This document shows positions 32,772 through 38,748 of a DNA stretch of 38,748 nt, in pieces (position 1 is the stretch's first letter; each line of letters begins with the position of its first letter). Made by a program: the position numbers and the translations under genes. Source of the DNA: Gaoshiqia sp050298035 (lineage in GTDB: Bacteria; Bacteroidota; Bacteroidia; Bacteroidales; Prolixibacteraceae). The notes beneath the pieces are model-generated. The model was not told the DNA's origin. It searched no databases and was given only the letters and a program-made list of their open reading frames with translations. The stretch covers positions 1 through 38,748 of the forward strand of contig JBNKTK010000024.1 in the NCBI GenBank assembly GCA_050298035.1. Direction: 5' to 3'.

Positions 32772-33425
32772 TCAGATAGCCACTTTCATTTCCTGATTTG
32801 CCCTGGGGAGCTCTCCAAACTGATAGCTTTTCTCTTTCAGCTTTTGAATGATCACCGGCAAGGCCTGGTATAGGTTCTTTTTCGACTTATGCGAATCGTG
32901 GAACGTGATGATTGAGCCAGGCCGAACAAAGTCGAGCACATTTCGGACGACTGCATCTGGCGTGAGTTCCTGTTTGTAGTCGCCACTGATGATATCCCAC
33001 ATCACCACCTGGTAATTCCTGTTCAGGTACTCAAACTGGGAGCGCCTCATCCAGCCATGCGGGGGCCTGAAAAAATCAGAGCTGATAAATTGGGCTGCCT
33101 TTTCAATATTCCTGAAATACCCGGCATTTGGTGTTTTTAGCCCCTGTAAATGGTTGAAGGTGTGGTTGCCAACCTGGTGGCCTTCATCCAAAATACGTTT
33201 GTAAATATCCGGATAGCGTTCTACATTTTCACCCACGCAAAAGAAACAGGCTTTAATTCCTTCCTTTTTCAGCAGATCGAGTACCCAGGGTGTTACTTCC
33301 GGTACCGGGCCGTCATCAAATGTGAGAAAGACCTGGTTGGCAGAAACTGGCACGCGCCACAATGCCCCGGGAAAACACCGGGTCAGAAACTGCGGTAACC
33401 GTATTCTGGGATCAAAGCGTTGCAT
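32772..33425 (-). CDS. polysaccharide deacetylase (NodB-like, CE4)
   Basis: A 217-aa NodB-homology protein. All catalytic motifs are present: TFDDGP (35-40, catalytic base Asp37 and metal Asp38), HTFNH (88-92, metal His pair), FFRPPHGW, and the C-terminal ITFHDSH. It should hydrolyse N-acetyl (or other acyl) groups from a polysaccharide or peptidoglycan in a metal-dependent way. There is no clear signal peptide, which is unusual for enzymes acting on the wall; it may act on a cytoplasmic precursor. The ATG overlaps the stop codon of the GT117 gene by one base, suggesting translational coupling and a shared pathway. Confidence 0.87.
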   Translation of the reverse strand: MQRFDPRIRLPQFLTRCFPGALWRVPVSANQVFLTFDDGPVPEVTPWVLDLLKKEGIKACFFCVGENVERYPDIYKRILDEGHQVGNHTFNHLQGLKTPNAGYFRNIEKAAQFISSDFFRPPHGWMRRSQFEYLNRNYQVVMWDIISGDYKQELTPDAVVRNVLDFVRPGSIITFHDSHKSKKNLYQALPVIIQKLKEKSYQFGELPRANQEMKVAI

Positions 33426-36400
33426 TAATTTATCGAACTGTATTCTTTTAGATAGTTATTAAAGGTTTCTGTAATTTCTTTTGCCAAATCCGGCTGGTTG
33501 TTTCTTGTCGAAATCATCGACATGTCGCGCATGAAATATAAAATACGCTGGATTTCTTCGTCAACCGAAGCTATCAGTTTATTGTCGAGCGACAGGTAAT
33601 AGTCCATTTCCTTTTTGTATGACTCAAAAATTTCCCGGATCAGCTCCTGTCCTTTTTGTGTGGCACCTGCCGCGAAATAGTTTTCTGCCAATTGTTGCGA
33701 GAAATAGTTGTAGGTGACCACGCTGTGCGGGATCAGCTCCAGGCTTTTGTCAAGAACCTGGATTGCCGAGTCATTTTTATTTTCTTGGATCAGGCTTTCA
33801 GCCAACCTGTTAAAGTTGTTGCGGATGTTCATCATCATGCGCTGATTGTTTTCATCAATGTACACCTTCGGGTTGTTCATATTTCCCCACTTGAAGTTGT
33901 TCATCAGGTTGTCGTACATTTTCTGGGTGTCCACACTTCCGAAGTAGATGCCATTGCTTTTTGTTTTGACCGGGGTAAACCGGTAGGCAAAACCTTCGAG
34001 CTGGAAGTAGTCCTGTAAGCCCATGTATTTGTCGCGACCAACAGTGATGGCAAAGTAAAGAGGCCTTTCCCAGTTCGAGTTGGCAATCATATCCAGAACC
34101 ATCAGTTCATCTTTTACAATGTAATTGCGGCCGCCAAAATCAATGAAAATAGTATCAACAATCTGGTCATATAGTTCAGGCGGAACAACCTTGTTGCGGA
34201 TGACAGCTTCCTTGTCAACTTTTACAAATAATTTTTTAGTAGGAATGTATGATGCGTTATCGGCCTGTGACAGTTTTGTTTGCAGATTTTCATCCCGCAC
34301 AAAATCGAGGGCTTTGCTCAACTCAACAGGACCTTTCAGCCGCGGGTCGTTCAGCAGGTAAATCACATCGCGGGTTCCCTGAACATACTGATCGTGCTTG
34401 AAGTTGATTGGCAGTGGTTCCGACTCATAAGCTTTGCTGCACATTTGGTCGATGTACCAGTCGGTTTGCAGGTAGCTAAGGTTACAGACACGTACATCGG
34501 TGCGCACGCCTTCCACCTCCTGGTTGTACCACAGCGGGAAGGTATCATTATCGCCATTCGTGAAAATCACGGCATTCTTGTCACAACTATTCAGGTAATT
34601 GGCGCCAAAGTCACGGGCTGTGTATCGATCGGAGCGATCGTGGTCGTCCCAGTTTTGGGAGGCCATTAAGCCGGGGACAGCTACAAGGCTGATCAGCGAG
34701 ACAGCCAGTGCGCTAACTGTTTCCGGCATCCAGCGCTTTAATGCTTTGGCAATAGCCAGTACGCCCAGCCCAATCCAAATGGCAAAGGCATAAAACGATC
34801 CCGCGTAAGCATAATCCCGTTCACGGGGCTGGTGAGGGTATTGGTTCAAGTAAACCACAATTGCCAGTCCGGTCATGATGAAAAGCAGCATCACGACCCA
34901 GAAATCGCGCTGATGTTTTCTGTAGTGAAAAAACGCGCCAATCAATCCCAGTAATAGTGGCAGGAAATAATAAGTATTGTGGGCCTTGTTGTTTTTCAAG
35001 CTGTCTGGTAGGTTTCTCTGGTCGCCCAGCCTTGCTGAATCAATGAAGTTAATTCCACTGATCCAATTTCCGTTGAGGATGTCGCCGTGCCCTTGTATGT
35101 CGTTTTGCCGGCCAACAAAGTTCCACATGAAATAGCGGAAATACATGTGTACCACCTGGTACCGTAAAAAGAACATCAGGTTGTCGCCAAACGAAGGTAC
35201 TTCAATGGTTTGTGTTTCTCCGTTGGGCGTTGTGTACCGTACCGGTTTCCCTTTGATGCCGCCCCAGCTTTTGTAATCCCGGATGTGATCATCCTGCTTG
35301 CTCCACATCCTTGGGAAGAAAGTGGTAAAGCGGGAATCGTACTGTGGCTTTTGTCGCATATCTGCCACCACGTATTTTCCGTCTTTTTTTATGTAATAAG
35401 GCTTGTCGTCTACATAGGGCTTTTTACTGTCGAGCGGAGTATTGTAATACTGCCCGACTACTAGTGGGCGGTCGCCATATTGTTCCCGGTTCAGGTAGCC
35501 AAGCAATGAGAATACATTGTCAGGGCTGTTTTGGTCCATTGGCGTATTGGCCGATGAACGGATAACGATCATCGCAAACGACGAATACCCGATCAGGATT
35601 ACGGTTAATGACACCAGTACGGTGTTCCAAAGTACCATTTTCTTCTTCATGGTATAGTGGATGCCGAAAACAATCAGCCCAACCAGGAGGATTGAATAGA
35701 TGATTACGCCGGTATTGAACGGCAAACTCAACCCGTTCACAAAGATCAATTCAAACCAGGAGGCGATGGTGATAACTCCCGGGATAACACCATACATGAT
35801 CAACCCCAATAGCAAAATGGAACTGATAAAACTGATGATGACACCCTTGCGTGTGACTTTGTATTTTTTGAAATAGTACACAAAAACGATTGCCGGAATG
35901 GCCAGTAGGTTCAGTAGGTGAATACCGATTGAAAGGCCAACCATGTAGGCAATGAAAATAATCCAGCGGTTGGCGTACGGTTCATCGGCTGAGTTCTCCC
36001 ATTTCAGAATGGCCCAGAAAACGATGGCCGTTATCAGGGATGAAGAGGCGTAAACTTCGCCTTCGACGGCTGAAAACCAGAACGTATCGGAGAAGGTGTA
36101 AGCCAGTGCGCCGACCACGCCGCTTCCCAGTATGGCGATAGTTTGTCCCAGGGTTAACCCGCTTTCAGAAGAAACCATCTTTTTGGCCAGGTGTGTAATC
36201 GACCAAAACAAAAACAGGATGGTAAATGCGCTGGCTAGTGCCGAAAGCGAGTTTACCATCATGGCGGCATGCGATTTATCGGCAAACATATTGAAGAACC
36301 GGCCTAAAATCATGAAGAACGGTGCGCCGGGAGGGTGCCCGACTTCCAATTTAAACGAGGTTGTGATAAACTCACCGCAATCCCAAAAACTTGCCGTAGG

Positions 36401-36484
36401 CTCAATGGTTGTCAGGTAGGTAAATGCAGCAATCACAAATGTCACCCATCCAGTGACATTGTTCAGAAATTTGTAGTTCTTCAT
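33425..36484 (-). CDS. DUF2723 membrane protein, glycosyltransferase family 117 type
   Basis: A 1019-aa membrane protein. Around 11-14 hydrophobic helices lie in the first ~600 residues. The DUF2723 signature comes first: TTIEPTASFWDCGEFITTS, then LEVGHPPGAPFF (about 25-58); the Asp/Glu of WDCGE are candidates for the GT-C catalytic acid. The soluble C-terminal part (~620-1019) contains NGDNDTFPLWYNQEVEGVRTD-like sequence and TPR-like helices (about 880-960). Such proteins are near universal in Bacteroidota and annotated as GT117; they probably transfer sugars from lipid carriers to periplasmic acceptors, but the acceptor is not known. It is the first gene of its cluster, with a promoter ~130 bases upstream, and overlaps the deacetylase gene. 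Confidence 0.88.
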   Translation of the reverse strand: MKNYKFLNNVTGWVTFVIAAFTYLTTIEPTASFWDCGEFITTSFKLEVGHPPGAPFFMILGRFFNMFADKSHAAMMVNSLSALASAFTILFLFWSITHLAKKMVSSESGLTLGQTIAILGSGVVGALAYTFSDTFWFSAVEGEVYASSSLITAIVFWAILKWENSADEPYANRWIIFIAYMVGLSIGIHLLNLLAIPAIVFVYYFKKYKVTRKGVIISFISSILLLGLIMYGVIPGVITIASWFELIFVNGLSLPFNTGVIIYSILLVGLIVFGIHYTMKKKMVLWNTVLVSLTVILIGYSSFAMIVIRSSANTPMDQNSPDNVFSLLGYLNREQYGDRPLVVGQYYNTPLDSKKPYVDDKPYYIKKDGKYVVADMRQKPQYDSRFTTFFPRMWSKQDDHIRDYKSWGGIKGKPVRYTTPNGETQTIEVPSFGDNLMFFLRYQVVHMYFRYFMWNFVGRQNDIQGHGDILNGNWISGINFIDSARLGDQRNLPDSLKNNKAHNTYYFLPLLLGLIGAFFHYRKHQRDFWVVMLLFIMTGLAIVVYLNQYPHQPRERDYAYAGSFYAFAIWIGLGVLAIAKALKRWMPETVSALAVSLISLVAVPGLMASQNWDDHDRSDRYTARDFGANYLNSCDKNAVIFTNGDNDTFPLWYNQEVEGVRTDVRVCNLSYLQTDWYIDQMCSKAYESEPLPINFKHDQYVQGTRDVIYLLNDPRLKGPVELSKALDFVRDENLQTKLSQADNASYIPTKKLFVKVDKEAVIRNKVVPPELYDQIVDTIFIDFGGRNYIVKDELMVLDMIANSNWERPLYFAITVGRDKYMGLQDYFQLEGFAYRFTPVKTKSNGIYFGSVDTQKMYDNLMNNFKWGNMNNPKVYIDENNQRMMMNIRNNFNRLAESLIQENKNDSAIQVLDKSLELIPHSVVTYNYFSQQLAENYFAAGATQKGQELIREIFESYKKEMDYYLSLDNKLIASVDEEIQRILYFMRDMSMISTRNNQPDLAKEITETFNNYLKEYSSIN

Positions 36485-36615
36485 GTGATGACTTTTTGTT
36501 TTTTAATATGTCACATGCCCCGAATGCCGGGATTTCCGTTCGGAATAACCTTCGTGTTTTTAAAACAGGTTAAGCCGTGGAGGAATGTTTATTTTGAATT
36601 CAAAATTTATGTTTG

Positions 36616-36648
36616 CGAAGATAGCACATTCTTTTAACTGAGACCAAG
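36616..36648 (-). promoter_or_regulatory. putative promoter of the GT117 cluster
   Basis: On the minus strand, CTTG (36648-36645) and TATCTTCG (36623-36616) are each one base off the Bacteroidota boxes, with a 21-base spacer. This would leave a ~125-base 5' leader before the start codon at 36484. Confidence 0.35.
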
Positions 36649-36761
36649 CCGAAAATGAAATAAAACGTTTTTAACACCCAACAAGACAGAGGGTATTAAC
36701 ACTTTTTTAGAGCCACTCAACCGGGATAATCATTACTTTTACAAAAAATCAGCTCGGAAAA

Positions 36762-37004
36762 ATGATGGATATTAAAGTTTTAGGACCGGGGTGTGTCAGG
36801 TGCCGCGGGCTGGATCACCGCGTGAGGAAGGCTGTCGACGAACTGAAACTCGATGCCAATGTCACCAAAATTGAAGACTTGGCTGAAATAATGCGGTATG
36901 GCATTTTGCGTACTCCTGCGCTGGTGATTGACGGGGAAGTTGTTATGAGCGGGGTGTTGCCGACCTATACCGAGTTGAAGGAATTTCTTTTAAACCTGAA
37001 ATAG
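36762..37004 (+). CDS. small thioredoxin-like protein (TM0996/MTH895 family, ArsE-like)
   Basis: An 80-aa single-domain protein with the thioredoxin/glutaredoxin-like fold. The redox site is GPGCVRC (Cys11, Cys14) and a probable cis-Pro lies in LRTPALVIDGEVV. There is no signal peptide, so it is cytoplasmic. It is the first gene of a compact operon: the ArsF-like lipoprotein begins directly after its stop, and the ArsG-like membrane protein follows. Such small CxxC proteins often accompany ArsF/ArsG-like genes, and I expect it to supply reducing equivalents to the membrane protein. An ATG one codon later is equally possible as start. A weak promoter match (TACTTTTA, 36734-36741) lies upstream. 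Confidence 0.85.
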   Translation: MMDIKVLGPGCVRCRGLDHRVRKAVDELKLDANVTKIEDLAEIMRYGILRTPALVIDGEVVMSGVLPTYTELKEFLLNLK

Positions 37005-37418
37005 ATGAAAACAAAGCTGCTGATAGTGGGATTGGTTAGTTTGCTGGTGGCTTGTTCCGGGAACAGGCCGGTAAAAAGTGATGAACTGGTTTTGCCACTG
37101 GCCGGGCAAACCGGGATTTACTACTTCCGGACATCGGTTCGCTGCGAGACCTGTAATGCCATCGAGGAAATGATCAACAGCGAACTGGAAGGGAAATACG
37201 CTCAGGAAGTTCGGGACGGCAAAATTGTTTTTCGTCAGTTTAACCTGGATGATCCCGGTGTGGCCGATTTTGCACTTCAGTTTGATGTGGTCTTCAAGTC
37301 GTTGATTATTTTGCATGACGACCAGAAGACAGACCTGACCAACGATGCGTTTTTGTATGCCCTTTCAAAGCCGGATAAGCTAAAGCAACTTTTCGAACAA
37401 ACCATTGACCAATACTGA
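37005..37418 (+). CDS. ArsF-like lipoprotein with a CxxC site
   Basis: A 137-aa lipoprotein. The signal peptide ends in the lipobox LVAC (Cys17 lipidated), so the mature part is outside the cytoplasm. The core looks thioredoxin-like: GIYYFRTSVRCETC places a CxxC (Cys47, Cys50) after the first β-strand, and VVFKSLIIL occupies the place of the cis-Pro loop, although no Pro is present. It resembles proteins annotated as nitrophenyl compound nitroreductase subunit ArsF, from arsEFG operons reported to reduce nitroaromatic arsenicals in Shewanella. No flavin or nitroreductase fold is visible, so I see it as a thiol redox protein. It abuts the preceding gene and overlaps the next by one base. Confidence 0.8.
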   Translation: MKTKLLIVGLVSLLVACSGNRPVKSDELVLPLAGQTGIYYFRTSVRCETCNAIEEMINSELEGKYAQEVRDGKIVFRQFNLDDPGVADFALQFDVVFKSLIILHDDQKTDLTNDAFLYALSKPDKLKQLFEQTIDQY

Positions 37419-38125
37419 TGCAGGAATATTTTACCAATCTGCTCGATCAGTCTTCTTTCCCGTTGTGGTCAGCCTTTTTGCTTGGCCTGATAACTTCGCT
37501 TGGCCCCTGCACACTGACAACCAATATCACGGCAGTTGGCTTTATCGGTCGCGACGTTGAAAACAAGTACCGGGTATTTGCCGGAGGACTTCTTTACACG
37601 CTTGGACGGGCATTCACTTACACCGTTATAGCTGTTGTTCTTTATTTGGGCGCCAATGCGCTTCCTGTTTCCGGTGTGCTTTCGCGCTATGGTGAAAAAC
37701 TGATCGGTCCGCTTCTGGTTTTTATTGGTTTGGTCATGCTTGACCTTGTTCCGCTCCGGTTTCCGTCGTTCAGCAAACTATCCGAAAAAGTTGAAAAAAG
37801 GGGAAGCCATTTTTATTTGCAGGCATTTTTACTGGGGGTGGTTTTTGCCCTGGCTTTTTGTTCCTACAGCGGGGTCATGTATTTTGGACTGCTCGTCCCG
37901 ATGACTTTGGAAAGTCCGTCCGGCCTGGTACTCCCTGTGCTGTTTGCTTTGGGGACAGGAATCCCGGTTATTGTTTTTGCCTGGCTGCTTGCCTTTGCCT
38001 TCGCCGGGGTAAACAAGTGGTTTCTGCGGGTGAAAAATTTTGAAGTGTGGCTCCGGCGGGGTGTTGCTTTTTTGTTTATAGGGATTGGGGGATATAAAAT
38101 AATCTCACTTTTGCTTTCAATGTAA
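37418..38125 (+). CDS. ArsG-like six-helix membrane protein, CcdA-related
   Basis: A 235-aa inner-membrane protein with about six helices. SLGPCTLTTN puts Cys31 at the start of helix 1 and ALAFCSYSG puts Cys148 at helix 4, the same spacing pattern as the redox cysteines of CcdA/DsbD. Similar proteins are annotated as aromatic aminobenzylarsenical efflux permease ArsG. Given the cytoplasmic CxxC partner and the CxxC lipoprotein encoded just upstream, a role in moving electrons across the membrane is at least as likely as efflux. The ATG overlaps the preceding TGA. A terminator follows directly. Confidence 0.83.
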   Translation: MQEYFTNLLDQSSFPLWSAFLLGLITSLGPCTLTTNITAVGFIGRDVENKYRVFAGGLLYTLGRAFTYTVIAVVLYLGANALPVSGVLSRYGEKLIGPLLVFIGLVMLDLVPLRFPSFSKLSEKVEKRGSHFYLQAFLLGVVFALAFCSYSGVMYFGLLVPMTLESPSGLVLPVLFALGTGIPVIVFAWLLAFAFAGVNKWFLRVKNFEVWLRRGVAFLFIGIGGYKIISLLLSM

Positions 38126-38126
38126 A

Positions 38127-38156
38127 AGGCTGCCCCGGGTGGAACAGCCTCTATTT
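38127..38156 (+). terminator. terminator of the ArsEFG-like operon
   Basis: AGGCTG (38127-38132) pairs with CAGCCT (38145-38150), followed by CTATTTTATT. It starts one base after the last stop codon of the operon. Confidence 0.7.
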
Positions 38157-38255
38157 TATTATAGATATCCTGATTAATGTGTATTGTTCGAAATCGGTTG
38201 TTCGCCGTATTTTGTCATAGGTCACAAATCGGAGCTGTGTATGAATAATAACCCA

Positions 38256-38519
38256 TTATGCACCTTCTTTCTTTTCCTGGGGTTTTTCATCTGCATGTAT
38301 GGGATCGTTGTTTTCTTCTCTTCTCGTTACCCCCATGTCAGTTATCTTTCTTCGTTGGAGTGTGTCCAGATCTTCTTCCAGTTTGTCGGTCATGTTGTAA
38401 CGGTTCCGGGCATGTAATTCAGTTTCATCCTGCTCCGGTTTCTTTATAACCCAGATTCCTGTCGCTACAAATAGAACAATTCCAATGGTCACAATAATAT
38501 CCCAATACATCATTTCCAA
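38256..38519 (-). CDS. small single-span membrane protein, unknown function
   Basis: An 87-aa protein with one hydrophobic helix at about residues 5-24 (WDIIVTIGIVLFVATGIWVI), followed by a strongly charged tail with coiled-coil character (TDKLEEDLDTLQRRKITD). I do not recognise the family. The clear membrane segment with positive KK after it suggests a tail in the cytoplasm, and supports a real gene despite its small size. The start is uncertain, with three Met codons in the first four (ATG 38519, 38513, 38510). It stands alone, facing the operon to its left. Confidence 0.5.
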   Translation of the reverse strand: MEMMYWDIIVTIGIVLFVATGIWVIKKPEQDETELHARNRYNMTDKLEEDLDTLQRRKITDMGVTRREENNDPIHADEKPQEKKEGA

Positions 38520-38543
38520 TTTTTATTACGAATCGCTGTGCCT

Positions 38544-38576
38544 AAGCTATAAAAAGGAAGCTATAAAAAAGAAGCT
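38544..38576. repeat. short direct repeat
   Basis: AAGCTATAAAAA occurs at 38544-38555 and 38558-38569, and AAGCT again at 38572-38576, a 14-base period of about 2.4 units. It lies just upstream of the 87-aa gene on its coding strand. Confidence 0.5.
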
Positions 38577-38724
38577 TGTGCCACTTCTGATCAACGTTCC
38601 TGGATACCTCTGGTCGTTCAGCTATCATTAAACGAATTTGGACGACGGAAAGTTCATTTAGGTTTTTAATATTCAGGCATTGAAACAACGGGCTGAAACA
38701 ATTTTTACGGATTTGTAAGCGTAA

Positions 38725-38748
38725 AAAAAGAGGCTGCCCTCTGTGGGG
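38725..38748 (-). terminator. half of a terminator cut by the window edge
   Basis: A run of A followed by GAGGCTGCCC at the right edge looks like the first arm of the GAGGCTG...CAGCCTC terminators used in this genome. The other arm lies outside the window. Confidence 0.35.

Noticed and set aside
36762..38125. Assigning arsenic resistance as the certain function
   Set aside because: Only family resemblance supports it; no arsR, arsC, arsM or acr3 gene is present, and the Cys pattern also fits a general thiol relay.
1..38748. CRISPR array, tRNA, rRNA or riboswitch
   Set aside because: Reading both strands I saw no regularly spaced repeats, cloverleaf with CCA-type end, rRNA segment or known riboswitch core; a covariance-model scan was not possible here.

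Overview
This window looks like chromosomal DNA of a Bacteroidota bacterium, probably class Bacteroidia and possibly the Marinilabiliales/Prolixibacteraceae group (the family placement is a guess). The signs are type IX secretion/gliding genes (gldH, a sprE/porW-type TPR lipoprotein, porX), a DUF2723/GT117 membrane glycosyltransferase, an S46 dipeptidyl-peptidase, Bacteroidota-type promoters (about TTTG-N17..21-TAnnTTTG) and almost no Shine-Dalgarno sequences. No rRNA, tRNA, CRISPR array, prophage or intact insertion sequence was seen.

Layout. 1-1046: gene-free mosaic of interspersed palindromes. 1047-4948 (+): ricT-gldH, then trmB, an alkyltransferase-like gene and apbC/mrp. 4949-5643: second gene-free, repeat-bearing stretch. 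5644-11071 (+): sprE/porW-like gene and porX. 11068-12583 (-): MlaE/MlaF lipid-transport pair meeting porX tail to tail. 12752-13840 (+): mannose-1-phosphate guanylyltransferase. 13974-17630 (-): a serine hydrolase and a DPP7-type S46 peptidase. 17918-19441 (+): gltX. 19515-20228 (-): an unrecognised 237-aa protein, divergent from 20276-22367 (+), a YgjP-like metallopeptidase and a dGTPase. 22423-28447 (-): a five-gene MacAB-TolC-like export operon with two permeases. 28748-36484 (-): GT117 protein, polysaccharide deacetylase, purD, a DUF6427-like membrane protein and a NodU/CmcH-type carbamoyltransferase, tightly packed. 36762-38125 (+): a three-gene thioredoxin/ArsF/ArsG-like operon. 38256-38519 (-): a small membrane protein.

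How they fit together. Much of the window is housekeeping (RicT, TrmB, ApbC, GltX, PurD, dGTPase). The rest is about the envelope: T9SS export (GldH, SprE/PorW, PorX), phospholipid trafficking (MlaE/F), GDP-mannose supply and sugar transfer (ManC, GT117, deacetylase), efflux, and periplasmic peptide digestion (DPP7).

The most interesting unit is 36762-38125. It encodes a cytoplasmic CxxC thioredoxin-like protein, a lipoprotein with its own CxxC, and a six-helix membrane protein with two buried cysteines placed as in CcdA. I read it as a possible trans-membrane thiol relay, although the family names point to organoarsenical reduction and efflux. Other points of note are a threefold domain repeat at the end of the SprE/PorW-like protein, an ApbC without its usual CxxC, an alkyltransferase-like protein with Ala at the active-site Cys, and two copies of a short inverted-repeat-bounded element.
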